Part shown: in pieces, positions 46,996 through 56,409 of the stretch
How the letters are laid out: every line of letters starts with the position of its first letter
Position numbering within the stretch: position 1 is the first letter of the stretch
Source: Nakamurella flavida
GTDB taxonomy: Bacteria; Actinomycetota; Actinomycetes; Mycobacteriales; Nakamurellaceae
Direction of reading: 5' to 3'
DNA length: 64,000 nt
NCBI RefSeq assembly: GCF_030811475.1
Contig: NZ_JAUSQV010000001.1
Coordinates: 3,855,001-3,919,000, forward strand
Position numbers and translations under genes: made by a program
The notes under the pieces: model-generated
Databases searched by the model: none
What the model was told of the DNA's origin: nothing
The model's input: only the letters and a program-made list of their open reading frames with translations

Positions 46996-47769
46996 GTGCA
47001 GACCAGCAACCCCGCCTTCAAGAAGATGGGCGCGACCGCCGACGCCCAGCGGCAGGCGGCGCCCAGCGCCGAATACCTGAACCAGATGTACGCGAAGCCG
47101 TCGGCCGGGGTGCCCGCCCGCGAGCGGTTCCTGACCATCGACGACGTGGTGATGAAGACCGCGACGATCCTCGGCATCGCCGTTATCGCAGGCGCTCTCA
47201 CCGCCTGGAGCGGGCTGACCGCGCTGGCCCTGCCGGCCGTCCTCGTCGGATTCGTCCTGGCCCTGGTCATCATCTTCAAGCAGTCGAGCAACCCGTTCCT
47301 GATCTCCGCCTACGCGGCGGCGCAGGGGGTGTTCCTGGGCACCATCACCAGCCTGTTCAACTCGATCTACCCCGGCATCGGCCTGCAGGCCATCGTCGGC
47401 ACGGTGGGCGTGTTCGCCGCCATGCTCGTCGTCTACAAGACCGGCGCCATCCGGGTCACCCCGAAGCTGACCAAGGTCATCATCGGCTCGATGATGGGCA
47501 TCCTGGTCCTCGTCGTCTTCAACCTGATCATGGGCCTGTTCGGCGTCGAGACCGGGCTGCGCAGCGGCGGGACGATGGCCATCATCTTCTCGCTGGTCAT
47601 CATCGTGGTCGCCGCGCTCAGCTTCCTGCTCGACTTCGACGCCATCGACAAGGGCATCAAGGCGGGCCTGCCGGCCAAGACGTCCTGGTACTTCGCCTTC
47701 GGCCTCATGGTCACGCTGGTCTGGCTGTACATCGAGATCCTGCGTCTGCTCAGCTACTTCCGCGACTGA
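46996..47769 (+). CDS. Bax inhibitor-1/YccA family membrane protein
   Basis: A 257-aa integral membrane protein. GTG 46996 lies 5 bases after GGAGG, which fixes the start against the long upstream frame. A soluble 45-residue N-terminus (TSNPAFKKMG...) precedes seven hydrophobic segments, with SSNPFLISAYAAAQGVFLGT, KTGAIRVTPKLTKVIIG and LLDFDAIDKGIKAGLP, the usual YbhL/YccA patterns. Homologues form pH-sensitive calcium-leak channels; bacterial roles are uncertain. It is separated by 167 bp from the preceding gene and 37 bp from the following small protein gene. Confidence 0.92.
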   Translation: MQTSNPAFKKMGATADAQRQAAPSAEYLNQMYAKPSAGVPARERFLTIDDVVMKTATILGIAVIAGALTAWSGLTALALPAVLVGFVLALVIIFKQSSNPFLISAYAAAQGVFLGTITSLFNSIYPGIGLQAIVGTVGVFAAMLVVYKTGAIRVTPKLTKVIIGSMMGILVLVVFNLIMGLFGVETGLRSGGTMAIIFSLVIIVVAALSFLLDFDAIDKGIKAGLPAKTSWYFAFGLMVTLVWLYIEILRLLSYFRD

Positions 47770-47806
47770 GTCCGCACCGTGCCGCCGTGGGCGGCACACT
47801 GCGGGG

Positions 47807-48112
47807 GTGATCACCCCGCACACCTCCGGGCCAGGCCCGCAGATCGACGCGTTCACCGGTCGGCTGCGGGCCTGGCCCGTCTCGTCCTGGCGGCACGGAG
47901 ACCGGGCCGCGCGCACCCGGCGGGCCCTGCAGGAGCTGGCCGACCTGGCCGCCCCGCAGCCTGGCGAGCACCCCGTGCCCGATCTGGGTGCGCACGTGCT
48001 CGCCGATCAGCTCGTCGTGCTGGTGCGGGCCGCCCGGGACGCCGGGGTGGAGGAGGACCGGCTCGCCGGTCTGCTGGACGCCCTGGCCGGGGATCTCGGT
48101 CTGCGCCGCTGA
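47807..48112 (+). CDS. Small hypothetical protein
   Basis: A 101-aa protein from GTG 47807. The first part (DAFTGRLRAWPVSSWRHGDR) is basic; the remainder is strongly helical, with Leu/Ala/Val patterns (LGAHVLADQLVVLVRAARDA). There is no signal peptide or TM segment. Codon use agrees with neighbours (third positions nearly all G/C), and it fills a gap between two convergent genes, ending 15 bp before the GDSL hydrolase stop. I do not recognise a family. The frame could be spurious, but the ordered helical composition favours a real gene. Confidence 0.6.
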   Translation: MITPHTSGPGPQIDAFTGRLRAWPVSSWRHGDRAARTRRALQELADLAAPQPGEHPVPDLGAHVLADQLVVLVRAARDAGVEEDRLAGLLDALAGDLGLRR

Positions 48113-48126
48113 TCAGGGCCGACCCG

Positions 48127-49173
48127 TCACTCCGCCGGTCGGGCCGGCCGGGGTACCTCGTCTCCGCCCAGCACGGCCCGCAGGACAGCGGGCAGCAGGG
48201 CATCGACGGCCCGGGCGTACCCGGCGCCCGACGGGTGGAAGCGGTCGGCGGCGAAGAGCTCCGGTCGTCCCGCGAACTCCGGACTGACCAGCTGGCCGAT
48301 GGCCACCGGCTCGCCGCCCGCCCGGATCACCTCCCGGGCCTGCTGATCGGCGAGCCGGTGCGACCACGTCCGCAACAGCGTGCGCAGCGGTTGGGGGATG
48401 GCGCCGATGACCCCGAAGTCCGGGCACGTCCCGACGGCCACGGGCATCCCGGCTCGGGTCGCCTCCCCGACCATCGCGCCGAGCAGGCGGGCGGACAGAT
48501 GCGGCGACACCTTGTCGCGGATGTCGTTGGCGCCGACCACCACGACGACGACATCGGCCCCGCCCGGACCGACCAGGGCGAGCTGGCGGTCCAGGTCGGC
48601 GGCGCCCACCCCCACCACCCCGAGCGTCCGCAGCGCGACGGGCCGACCGGCCGCGCGGGCCAGCCCACGGGCCAGCATGACGCCGGGGAGCTCGTCGGCG
48701 ACGGTGCAGCCGAAGCCGACGGCGGTGGAATCGCCGAGCATGGCCAACCGCAGCACCCCGCCGGCACCGTCCGGTGCACCGTCGACCAGCTCACCCGTGG
48801 GCCCGTACACGCCGTCGCCGCGCGGTAGCCACCGCTGGGCGGTGGCGTCCGCCGCCTGCTGGGCGGCGCCGCCGACCGCACCCCACGTCGACGGGGCGTA
48901 CGAGCCGTCCAATCGTGCCGCGGTCAGCGCGGCCTCGGCGAGCGCGGGATCCTGGGTGAGGACGGGCCCCACCTCGTGCTGGGCGTGCTCGATGCGGCGG
49001 GCGGTCGACCGGGCCTGCCGGAGCAGACCGGCCACCGCGGCCCCGGTCACCCCGGCGAGCAGACCGGCCCCGGCCAACGCCAGGGTCGCCGCGTGCAGCA
49101 GAGCCGTCGGATCGGCCTCGTGGTGCCCGGCCGTCGGTTTCCGTGCCGACTCGGTCCGTCCCGGTCCCGTCAT
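48127..49173 (-). CDS. Membrane-anchored SGNH/GDSL hydrolase
   Basis: A 348-aa putative esterase/lipase. ATG 49173 with GGAG close by is preferred over ATG 49194. It has an N-terminal hydrophobic anchor at about 24-50 (LLHAATLALAGAGLLAGVTG). The catalytic part (about 140-340) has the GDS block LAMLGDSTAVGFG, the GxND block VVVGANDIRDK, and the Asp-His pair in DRFHPSGAGYARAV. Ordered blocks I, III and V are all present, so it is likely active outside or at the membrane. Counterpart of the exported Rv1075c in mycobacterial gene order. The substrate may be a wall or lipid ester. Divergent from cbs. Confidence 0.88.
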   Translation of the reverse strand: MTGPGRTESARKPTAGHHEADPTALLHAATLALAGAGLLAGVTGAAVAGLLRQARSTARRIEHAQHEVGPVLTQDPALAEAALTAARLDGSYAPSTWGAVGGAAQQAADATAQRWLPRGDGVYGPTGELVDGAPDGAGGVLRLAMLGDSTAVGFGCTVADELPGVMLARGLARAAGRPVALRTLGVVGVGAADLDRQLALVGPGGADVVVVVVGANDIRDKVSPHLSARLLGAMVGEATRAGMPVAVGTCPDFGVIGAIPQPLRTLLRTWSHRLADQQAREVIRAGGEPVAIGQLVSPEFAGRPELFAADRFHPSGAGYARAVDALLPAVLRAVLGGDEVPRPARPAE

Positions 49174-49453
49174 CGCTCCACCCCCATGTTCCAACCCACT
49201 GCTCGTCCCCTCCTGGGCAACCCCGGGCCCCTCCCGGCTGTTCCCGCCCGCGCCGGCCGTTCCCGTCCGCCCCTCCTGCTCGCTGCATCACACCATCGCT
49301 CTCGTCGGCCCCCCGTTCGGCGAGGGGGACCGGTCGCCCGGACCACCGGCGACCACGAGCCCGATAGCCTGGCCGAGACATCCCTCCGGTCCCGACCGCA
49401 CGCCCCCGGGCGCCCCGGCCGCACCGGACGGGCCCCGGTGAGAGGACAACTCC

Positions 49454-50818
49454 GTGCGGTACGCGAACTCCGTGGTCGACCTCGTCGGCAACACCCCGTT
49501 GGTCAAGCTGGGCCCGCTGGCGAAGGGCCTCGCCCCGCTGATCCTGGCCAAGGTGGAGTACGTCAACCCCGGCGGGAGCGTCAAGGACCGGATCGCGATG
49601 AAGATGATCCTGGCCGCCGAGGAGTCCGGCGAACTGCAGCCCGGCGGCACGATCGTGGAGCCGACGAGCGGCAACACCGGCGTGGGCCTGGCCCTGGTCG
49701 CCCAGCAGCGTGGCTACTCCTGCGTCTTCGTCTGCCCGGACAAGGTCAGCGAGGACAAGCGGAACGTGCTGCGCGCCTACGGCGCTCAGGTCGTGGTGTG
49801 CCCGACGGCCGTCGCGCCGGAGGATCCGCAGTCCTACTACTCGGTGTCCGACCGGCTCACCCGGGAGATCCCCGGCGCGTGGAAGCCCGACCAGTACGCC
49901 AACGTCAACAACCCGGCCAGCCACTACGAGACCACCGGCCCGGAGATCTGGGCGGACACCGAGGGTCGGGTCACCCACTTCGTCACCGGCGTCGGCACCG
50001 GCGGCACCATCTCCGGTGTCGGGCGCTACCTCAAGGAGGTCTCCGGCGGGGCGGTGCAGATCATCGGCGCCGATCCCGTGGGCTCGGTGTACTCCGGCGG
50101 GACCGGTCGGCCCTATCTCGTCGAGGGGGTCGGGGAGGACTTCTGGCCGTCGGCCTACGACCCGTCGATCGCCGACCGCATCGTGGCCGTCTCCGACGCC
50201 GAGTCCTTCGCCATCACCCGGCGGCTGGCGCGCGAGGAGGGGCTGCTGGTCGGCGGCTCCTGCGGGATGGCGGTGGCCGCCGCCCTGAAGGTCGCCCAGG
50301 AGCTCACCGCCGACGACGTGCTCGTCGTGCTGCTGCCCGACGGCGGCCGCGGGTACCTGTCCAAGATCTTCTCCGACAGCTGGATGAGCTCGTACGGCTT
50401 CCTGGAGCGCGACGGCGAGGCGACGGTGGGGGAGGTGCTCCGCGGCAAGGACGGCGCCCTGCCCGACCTGGTGCACACCCACCCCAACGAGACCATCCGC
50501 GACGCCGTGGCCATCCTGCGTGAGTTCGGGGTCTCCCAGATGCCCGTGGTCAACGCCGAGCCCCCCGTGATGGCCGGCGAGGTGGTCGGCGCGGTCTACG
50601 AGCGGGACCTGCTCGACGCCCTGTTCACCGAGCACGCCTCGCCGGCCGATGCGGTCGCCACCCACATGGCGCCCTCGTTCCCGCTGGTCGGGGCGGGGGA
50701 GAGCGTCGAGGCGGCGCGGGCCGCCCTGGAGAAGGCGGACGCGATCATGGTGGTCGAGGACGGCAAGCCGGCCGGGGTGCTGACCCGGGCCGATCTGCTG
50801 GGCTTCCTGACCGTCTGA
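49454..50818 (+). CDS. cbs: Cystathionine beta-synthase
   Basis: A 454-aa PLP enzyme condensing serine and homocysteine to cystathionine. GTG 49454 lies after GAGAGGAC. The PLP lysine is Lys44 in NPGGSVKDRIAMKM. The cofactor-phosphate loop is in GVGTGGTISGVGRYL, substrate loop in EPTSGNTGVGLALV. The catalytic domain spans about 1-320. Two CBS domains follow (about 335-454; VHTHPNETIRDAVAILREFG and MAPSFPLVGAGESVEAARAA), which in other members sense adenosyl ligands. With metB 76 bp away it supplies transsulfuration. Its own leader of 280 bp shows no recognisable riboswitch. Confidence 0.95.
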   Translation: MRYANSVVDLVGNTPLVKLGPLAKGLAPLILAKVEYVNPGGSVKDRIAMKMILAAEESGELQPGGTIVEPTSGNTGVGLALVAQQRGYSCVFVCPDKVSEDKRNVLRAYGAQVVVCPTAVAPEDPQSYYSVSDRLTREIPGAWKPDQYANVNNPASHYETTGPEIWADTEGRVTHFVTGVGTGGTISGVGRYLKEVSGGAVQIIGADPVGSVYSGGTGRPYLVEGVGEDFWPSAYDPSIADRIVAVSDAESFAITRRLAREEGLLVGGSCGMAVAAALKVAQELTADDVLVVLLPDGGRGYLSKIFSDSWMSSYGFLERDGEATVGEVLRGKDGALPDLVHTHPNETIRDAVAILREFGVSQMPVVNAEPPVMAGEVVGAVYERDLLDALFTEHASPADAVATHMAPSFPLVGAGESVEAARAALEKADAIMVVEDGKPAGVLTRADLLGFLTV

Positions 50819-50894
50819 ACCCGCCCCCTGCGGCCGGCCGGGGACCCCGGCCGTCACGGTCGGGTTGTCGGGGCCGGGAACTACGCTGACCGGC

Positions 50895-52106
50895 ATGACC
50901 GGCCCCGATTCCTCCGCTCCCGTACCGCCCGCCCCGTCTCCCCTCCCGGCCGATCGCGGTGCGCCGTCGGGTGACGGGTTCGCCACCCGGGCGATCCACG
51001 CCGGTCAGGAGCCCGAGGCGGGCACGGGTGCCGTGGTGGTGCCGATCTACCAGACGTCGACCTTCGCGCAGGACCTCCCCGGGGAGACCCGCGCCGGGTA
51101 CGACTACTCGCGCGCCGGCAACCCGACCCGGACCGCGCTCCAGGAGGCCCTGGCCTCGCTGGAGGGCGTGCGGCACGGCACCGCGTTCGCCTCCGGGATG
51201 GCCGCCGCGGACACCGTCATCCGTTCCGTGATGCGGCCCGGGGACCACGTGATCATCCCGGACGACGCCTACGGCGGCAGCTTCCGTCTCATCGACAAGG
51301 TCTGCGTCCCCTGGGGCATCAGCTACACCCCGGTGCCGCTGGGCGATCTGGACGCAGTGCGTGCGGCGGTCCGGCCGACCACCCGGCTGATCTGGTGCGA
51401 GACGCCGACCAACCCCCTGCTGGGCATCGCCGACATCGCCGGGCTGGCCGAGATCGCGTCCGCCGCGGGGGCGAAACTGGTGGTGGACAACACTTTCGCC
51501 ACCCCGTACCTGCAGCAGCCCGCCTTGCTGGGCGCCGACGTGGTGCTGCACTCGACGACGAAGTACCTGGGTGGGCACTCCGACGTGGTCGGTGGGGCAC
51601 TGCTCACCGACGACGACGAACTGGGGGAGTCGTTCGGGTTCCTGGCCAAGTCGGTCGGCGCCGTCGCGGGACCGTTCGACGCCTGGCTCACCCTGCGTGG
51701 CATCAAGACCCTCGCCGTCCGGATGGACCGGCACTGCGACAACGCGGAGGCCGTCGTCGAGCTGCTCAGCGAGCACCCCAAGGTCGGCCGCGTCTACTAC
51801 CCGGGACTGGATGCGCACCCCGGGTCGGACATGGCCGCCGGCCAGATGTTCCGGTACGGCGGCATGGTGTCGTTCACCGTGGTCGGCGGGCAGGAGGCCG
51901 CCACCAAGGTGTGCGCCCGGACGCGGTTGTTCACCCTGGCCGAGTCGCTCGGCGGGGTGGAGTCGCTCATCGAGCACCCGGGCCTGATGACCCACATGAG
52001 CGTGGCCGGGACGAGCCTGCAGGTGCCGGCCGACCTGGTCCGGCTCTCGGTGGGCATCGAGGACGTGCAGGATCTGCTCGCCGATCTCTCCGACGCGCTG
52101 GACTGA
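50895..52106 (+). CDS. metB: Cystathionine gamma-synthase/lyase
   Basis: A 403-aa PLP enzyme of the Cys/Met family. ATG 50895 is taken; the GTG/ATG region upstream adds 10 residues without a ribosome site. Signatures: FATRAIHAGQEPEAGTGAVV, YDYSRAGNPTRTALQEALAS, ETPTNPLLGIADI, and PLP lysine Lys223 in HSTTKYLGGHSDVVGGAL. The SLGGVESLIEHPGLMTH tail is typical. Next to cbs it may run as gamma-lyase (reverse transsulfuration to cysteine), as gamma-synthase, or both; sequence alone cannot separate them. A tightly spaced ilvA follows by 4 bases. Confidence 0.93.
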   Translation: MTGPDSSAPVPPAPSPLPADRGAPSGDGFATRAIHAGQEPEAGTGAVVVPIYQTSTFAQDLPGETRAGYDYSRAGNPTRTALQEALASLEGVRHGTAFASGMAAADTVIRSVMRPGDHVIIPDDAYGGSFRLIDKVCVPWGISYTPVPLGDLDAVRAAVRPTTRLIWCETPTNPLLGIADIAGLAEIASAAGAKLVVDNTFATPYLQQPALLGADVVLHSTTKYLGGHSDVVGGALLTDDDELGESFGFLAKSVGAVAGPFDAWLTLRGIKTLAVRMDRHCDNAEAVVELLSEHPKVGRVYYPGLDAHPGSDMAAGQMFRYGGMVSFTVVGGQEAATKVCARTRLFTLAESLGGVESLIEHPGLMTHMSVAGTSLQVPADLVRLSVGIEDVQDLLADLSDALD

Positions 52107-52110
52107 CCCG

Positions 52111-53445
52111 GTGACCGAACCCGCCCGGCCCACCGCGCCGCCGGCTGCCGCTGTCGCCGAGACCGCCCTGCAGGACGCCGATCTCGGTGCGGTGACACCC
52201 GGCGCCGCCCGCCCGGTGACGATCCCGGACGCGATCCCGCACGTCAGCGTGGCCGAGATCCGCGAGGCGGCGGAGCTGCTGCGCGGGGTGGTCCGGTACA
52301 CCCCGATGGAGTCCTCCCGGCCGTTGCACGACCTGGTCGGCGGTCCGGTGCACCTCAAGTGCGAGAACCTGCAGCGCACCGGCTCGTTCAAGATCCGCGG
52401 CGCCTACCTGCGCATCCTGCGGCTGACCGAGGCCGAACGGGCCCGGGGCGTCGTGGCGGCCTCGGCCGGCAACCATGCCCAGGGGGTCGCCCTGGCCGCC
52501 GCCCTGCTCGGGGTGACCGCGCAGGTCTACATGCCGATCGGTGCGTCCATTGCGAAGCTCACCGCCACCCGGGCCTACGGCGCTCACGTCGACCTGGTCG
52601 GCGCCACCCTGGACGAGGCGCTGGTCGAGGCCCGGGCGTACGCCGACCGGACCGGCGCCGTCCTGGTCCACCCGTTCGACCACGCCGACATCCTGCGCGG
52701 GCAGGGCACCGTCGGGCTGGAGATCCTCGAGCAGGTGCCGGACGTGGCCACCGTGGTCGTCGCGGCCGGCGGCGGCGGTCTGATCAGCGGGGTCGCCGCG
52801 GCCATCAAGCCGCAGCGACCGGACGTGCGCATCGTCGGGGTGCAGGCCGAGCAGGCCGCGGCCTGGCCGGGTTCGCTCAAGGCCGGCCATCCGGTGCGCG
52901 TGGGCAGCATGTCGACGCTGGCCGACGGCATCGCCGTGGGCCAGCCCACCGACCTCACGTACCAGCACGTGGACGATCTGGTCGACGAGGTCATCACCGT
53001 CTCCGAGGACGACCTGTCCCGGGGGATGCTGCTCTGCCTGGAGCGGGCCAAGCTGATCGTCGAGCCCGCGGGCGCGGCCGCCGTGGCCGCCGTGCTGGCC
53101 CGGCCGGACCTATTCACCCCGCCGGTGGTCGCCGTGCTGTCCGGCGGCAACATCGACCCGCTCCTGCTGCTGCACGTCACCCAGCACGGGCTCGTCGCCG
53201 CTGGGCGCTTCCTGTCGCTGCGCATGGAGATCCCGGACCGGCCGGGCTCGCTCGCCACCCTGCTGGCCGAGGTGGGCGAGCTGGGCGGCAACGTCGTGGA
53301 CGTCGAGCACTCCCGGGTCGCCTCCATGCTGCCGCTCGGCGACGTCCAGGTCGCGCTGCGTCTGGAGACCCGCGGTCCGGCCCACTGCGACGAGGTGGTG
53401 GGCGCACTGGTCGCCTCGGGCTACCGGATCCTCGACCGCAGCTGA
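52111..53445 (+). CDS. ilvA: Threonine ammonia-lyase with C-terminal ACT domain
   Basis: A 444-aa PLP enzyme converting threonine to 2-oxobutyrate and ammonia. GTG 52111 is 4 bases after metB. The Ala/Pro-rich N-terminal 45 residues are likely disordered. The catalytic domain (about 48-365) has Lys94 in RTGSFKIRGAYLRI, SAGNHAQGVALAAA, and the cofactor-phosphate loop AAGGGGLISG. The ACT-like domain (about 370-444) starts RFLSLRMEIPDRPGSLATLL. This layout (single ACT) fits the short TdcB-like/IlvA class found in actinobacteria. Feedback ligands are not certain. Confidence 0.92.
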   Translation: MTEPARPTAPPAAAVAETALQDADLGAVTPGAARPVTIPDAIPHVSVAEIREAAELLRGVVRYTPMESSRPLHDLVGGPVHLKCENLQRTGSFKIRGAYLRILRLTEAERARGVVAASAGNHAQGVALAAALLGVTAQVYMPIGASIAKLTATRAYGAHVDLVGATLDEALVEARAYADRTGAVLVHPFDHADILRGQGTVGLEILEQVPDVATVVVAAGGGGLISGVAAAIKPQRPDVRIVGVQAEQAAAWPGSLKAGHPVRVGSMSTLADGIAVGQPTDLTYQHVDDLVDEVITVSEDDLSRGMLLCLERAKLIVEPAGAAAVAAVLARPDLFTPPVVAVLSGGNIDPLLLLHVTQHGLVAAGRFLSLRMEIPDRPGSLATLLAEVGELGGNVVDVEHSRVASMLPLGDVQVALRLETRGPAHCDEVVGALVASGYRILDRS

Positions 53446-53465
53446 GCCTGCGCCGGATGGCCCGT

Positions 53466-53561
53466 CGCCCCGGGTCGGGGGCGGAGGGGGTCGCAGCGAC
53501 CGGTGCGCCGGGCGGGTGGGACGCAGAACGGCGGCGCGAACCTCGTGGTCCGCACCGCCGT
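53466..53561. terminator. Paired hairpins between convergent ilvA and greA
   Basis: Two stems lie in the 182-bp convergent gap. The first is CGCCCC/GGGGCG around GGGTCG (53466-53483). The second is ACGGCGG/CCGCCGT (53528-53534 with 53555-53561), with an inner GCG/CGC. Either may end transcription from the corresponding side. No T tracts are present. Confidence 0.5.
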
Positions 53562-53627
53562 CCGGTCGTGCGCTGGTTCAGGTCGTGCTCGATGCTCCGT
53601 CGCCGGTGAGGCGCGGGCGGGCAGCGA

Positions 53628-54113
53628 TCAGAAGGGCTTGGCCTCGACCAGGGTGACCTTCTGCGTGCGGCCGTTGGGCAGTGCGTACTCCCGCGACTCT
53701 CCCTGCGCGGCACCCAGGATGGCCTGGCCCAGGGGGGACTGCGGCGAGTAGACCTGCAGGGCGCCGTGGGCGCCCTCCTCGCGGGAACCGAGCAGGAAGG
53801 TCTCCCGGTCCTCGTCGTCGCCGTCATAGGCCACCGTCAGCACCATGCCGGGCTCGGCCCGGCCGTCGTCCGCCGGCCGCACGCCCACCTGGGCGTTGCG
53901 CAGCAGCTCCTGGAGCTGGCGGACGCGGTTCTCCTGCTTGGCCTGCTCGTCACGGGCGGCGTGGTAGCCACCGTTCTCCTTGAGGTCACCCTCCTCGCGG
54001 CGGGCGTTGATCTCGGCGGCCAGGGCCGGTCGGTTCGCGACCAGGCCGTCCAGCTCGCCCTTGAGGCGATCGTGCGCCTCCTGGGTCAGCCACGTCACGG
54101 CGACTCCGGTCAT
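53628..54113 (-). CDS. greA: Transcript cleavage factor GreA
   Basis: A 161-aa elongation factor rescuing backtracked RNA polymerase. ATG 54113 lies 5 bases after GAGGAG; upstream in-frame codons are noise. The N-terminal coiled-coil hairpin is about 8-80 ([17 protein letters not shown], the loop [20 protein letters not shown] containing the acidic tip D/E residues, then [16 protein letters not shown]). The C-terminal FKBP-like domain is 85-161, with [17 protein letters not shown] and VTLVEAKPF. As in mycobacteria (Rv1080c), it lies opposite to the following mca. Confidence 0.95.
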   Translation of the reverse strand: MTGVAVTWLTQEAHDRLKGELDGLVANRPALAAEINARREEGDLKENGGYHAARDEQAKQENRVRQLQELLRNAQVGVRPADDGRAEPGMVLTVAYDGDDEDRETFLLGSREEGAHGALQVYSPQSPLGQAILGAAQGESREYALPNGRTQKVTLVEAKPF

Positions 54114-54588
54114 GGCAACTCCTCGGGGTATGGCTCCACACCGCCGGGGACCGGCCATGCGGAGAATCGGTGTGCACTGCCTTGCGAGAGCCGGTCGCGA
54201 GCCGCGTGTCCGCTCTCGAAGGTGGCACCAGGGAAACAGCACGACGGCCCGGTGAAGGGCCGTCGAAGGCATGATGTTAGCACGCGGAAGGCTTTCGGCA
54301 GCGATTCCTGCGTTTTCGCCCACCCCGTCGGCATGCCCTCTGACGTGCAGGTACGTGGCCCGCGGGGCGTTTTCCGGGCAGCTGTGCGGGGGCGGTCGCC
54401 CACGGTCGCCGGGGAATACCGCGGCGGTGCCGACGGAGCGCGGGGTGGCCAGCCTCATGCCCCGGCGGGGCCGCGATGTCGGTGTGCCGGGGGAGAATGG
54501 CGGGCGACGCCACAGCGCACCGATGAGAACCGTCGCCGAGCAGGTCCCGCCCGCGGGTCCGGCGGTGCGGCACAGCAGGAGGACACCC
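54114..54588. promoter_or_regulatory. Divergent intergenic region, greA and mca
   Basis: 475 bp without a convincing gene. The sequence ATGATGTTAGCACG at about 54269-54282 is the clearest AT-rich box and probably belongs to the greA promoter. The half toward mca is very GC-rich. No riboswitch motif was recognised. Confidence 0.4.
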
Positions 54589-55593
54589 GTGAGCCAGACC
54601 AGTTCGCTGACCGACGAGGTCGGCTCGACGGCCGTCGACCGGACCGGGGAGCAGGCCATCGCCGGAGCTCCGCAGCCCAGCACCGATCTGTCCGACGCCG
54701 CGGCCCAGCGCCGGGTGGCCGCCGCGCAGGCGCCGTTGCGCCTGATGGCGGTGCACGCCCACCCGGACGACGAATCCAGCAAGGGTGCGGCGACCCTCGC
54801 CAAGTACGCGGACGACGGGGTCGGGGTGGTCGTCGTCTCCTGCACGGGTGGCGAGCGCGGGGACATCCTCAACCCCCGTTTCGATCAGGCCGGGATCGAC
54901 ATCCCGGCGCTGCGTCTCACCGAGATGGCCGCCGCCGCCGAGATCCTGGGTGTCGCCCACGAGTGGCTGGGGTTCGAGGACTCCGGCTACCACGAGGGCG
55001 ACCCGGCGACCTGGGACCTGCCCGCCGGCTGCTTCGGCGCACTCGATCCGGCGGTGGAGACCGAGGCGCTGGTCCGCCTGGTGCGCCACTACCGCCCGCA
55101 GGTGATGACGACCTACGACGAGAACGGCGGGTACCCGCACCCGGATCACATCCGGTGCCACGTCGTGTCCATGGCCGCCTTCGAGGCCGCCGGTGACCCG
55201 TCGGCGTTCCCCGATGCCGGTGAGCCGTGGCAGCCCTCGAAGCTCTACTACAACGTCGGCTTCTCCAAGAAGCGGATGCTGGCCATCAACGAGGCCGTCA
55301 AGGAGGCCACCGGTGAGGGCCCGTTCGACGAATGGTTGGAGCGGTTCGCCAAGAACGACCGCCCCGATCCGTCCGCCCGGATGACCACCCAGGTCCCGGT
55401 GGCCGACTTCTTCGCCGCCCGGGACGCCGCGTTGCGCGCCCACGCCACCCAGATCGACCCGGACTCGCACTGGTTCGCCGTCCCCCGCGAGGTCGAGGCC
55501 CGCGTCTGGGGCACCGACGACTACGAGCTCGCGCGTGCACTGGTCGAGGCCCCGTTGCCCGAGACCGACCTGTTCGCCGGGATCCGGCCGTGA
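54589..55593 (+). CDS. mca: Mycothiol S-conjugate amidase
   Basis: A 334-aa zinc amidase cutting mycothiol-toxin conjugates to give a mercapturic acid for export; the thiol is specific to actinobacteria. GTG 54589 follows AGGAGG by 6 bases. Residues 1-47 are a Ser/Thr-rich extension absent from the shorter mycobacterial protein. The metal-binding AHPDDES lies at about 57-63 (His58, Asp61). GGERGDIL and the later [10 protein letters not shown] supply further ligands. The C-terminal half carries [11 protein letters not shown] and [12 protein letters not shown]. The related deacetylase MshB is distinguished by these. The stop overlaps the GTG of the next small membrane protein. Confidence 0.95.
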   Translation: MSQTSSLTDEVGSTAVDRTGEQAIAGAPQPSTDLSDAAAQRRVAAAQAPLRLMAVHAHPDDESSKGAATLAKYADDGVGVVVVSCTGGERGDILNPRFDQAGIDIPALRLTEMAAAAEILGVAHEWLGFEDSGYHEGDPATWDLPAGCFGALDPAVETEALVRLVRHYRPQVMTTYDENGGYPHPDHIRCHVVSMAAFEAAGDPSAFPDAGEPWQPSKLYYNVGFSKKRMLAINEAVKEATGEGPFDEWLERFAKNDRPDPSARMTTQVPVADFFAARDAALRAHATQIDPDSHWFAVPREVEARVWGTDDYELARALVEAPLPETDLFAGIRP

Positions 55594-56000
55594 GCGCGTT
55601 GGCCACCGTCGGCGAGGTCGCCGTCGATCTGGTGCACCGGGCCGGGGTCGCGGTCGTCCTGGCCCAGCCGGGCGACCCGGATCCGAGCAACGGCAAGGGT
55701 CCGGAGTGGGGCAAGGCCGCCCCGATCGGTCTGCTGGTCATCGCCCTGCTGTGCATCGCGCTGTTCTTCCTGGTCAAGTCCATGAACAAGCGGATCAAGC
55801 GGGTGCCGACGAGTTTCGCCCCGGCCGCCCCCGCGTCCACCCAGTCCGAGGACGGTGCGGCAGCCGCCGGCGCGTCGTCCGCCGCCGCCCCCGCGGGCTC
55901 GACCGGCACGGCCGCTCCCGCTCCGGCCGCCCCGGCAGGTAGCGGCTCCGGGAGCACTCCTGCCGCGGACGGCACCCGCCCCGGCGGGACCACCGACTGA
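55590..56000 (+). CDS. Single-pass membrane protein downstream of mca
   Basis: A 136-aa protein starting at GTG 55590 inside the mca stop. It has one TM at about 48-66 (APIGLLVIALLCIALFFLV) followed by basic KSMNKRIKRVP, then a Ser/Ala/Thr/Pro/Gly-rich tail of 60 residues, probably cytosolic. The same arrangement occurs as Rv1081c beside mca in mycobacteria, so the link is conserved, but the function is unknown. A clear terminator lies 25 bp downstream. Confidence 0.85.
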   Translation: MSALATVGEVAVDLVHRAGVAVVLAQPGDPDPSNGKGPEWGKAAPIGLLVIALLCIALFFLVKSMNKRIKRVPTSFAPAAPASTQSEDGAAAAGASSAAAPAGSTGTAAPAPAAPAGSGSGSTPAADGTRPGGTTD

Positions 56001-56024
56001 CCGTCGGCAGAACACCATCGAAGG

Positions 56025-56054
56025 AGCCGCCCGCCTCGCGGGCGGCTTCTCTCG
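56025..56054 (+). terminator. Intrinsic terminator after mca operon
   Basis: AGCCGCCCGC (56025-56034) and GCGGGCGGCT (56038-56047) form a perfect 10-bp stem on a 3-nt loop, followed by TCTCTCG. It is one of the few terminators here with a pyrimidine-rich tail. Confidence 0.85.
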
Positions 56055-56332
56055 TCTGACGCGCCCGGCTGTTCTCCGCACGTCGGCCTGACGCGGTCGA
56101 CCGTCTGCTCCGGGCGCCGGCCTGACGGGGCGTGACTCCGCCCCGGCCACCGGCCGATGTCGGGATGGGCCAGGTCGGCTCGGCTGATTCTGCGGTCGAC
56201 CGCCGCCCCGCCCGCTCGAGCCGCTGCCCGCTCCGACGCCTGCCCTCCGCCCCGCCATGGTCGAACGATTGTCCGGCGACCCATGAGGTGACCCCTGTCA
56301 CATCCCATCGAGGAGCAGCTGTATCTGCTGCA

Positions 56333-56365
56333 CAGTTGAAAGCACTGTAACGGTGTAATCAACTG
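56333..56365. promoter_or_regulatory. Dyad and repeat upstream of the Arg/Gly-rich protein gene
   Basis: CAGTTGA (56333-56339) and TCAACTG (56359-56365) are exact complements 19 bases apart. Between them lies the direct repeat TGTAAC-GG-TGTAAT. This is the most AT-rich stretch in the 400-bp gene-free region 56001-56409 and is 45-77 bp before the start at 56410. It is a likely promoter/operator, possibly autoregulatory. The earlier part of the gap contains only the terminator. Confidence 0.6.
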
Positions 56366-56409
56366 GTCGATGACGGCCGAACGCCGGTGTACATCTTCTG
56401 GAGGAAGAC

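Noticed and set aside
54271-54588. Longer N-terminus of mca from 54271
   Set aside because: The added residues are unordered and cross a promoter-like region. AGGAGG before the GTG at 54589 fixes the start.
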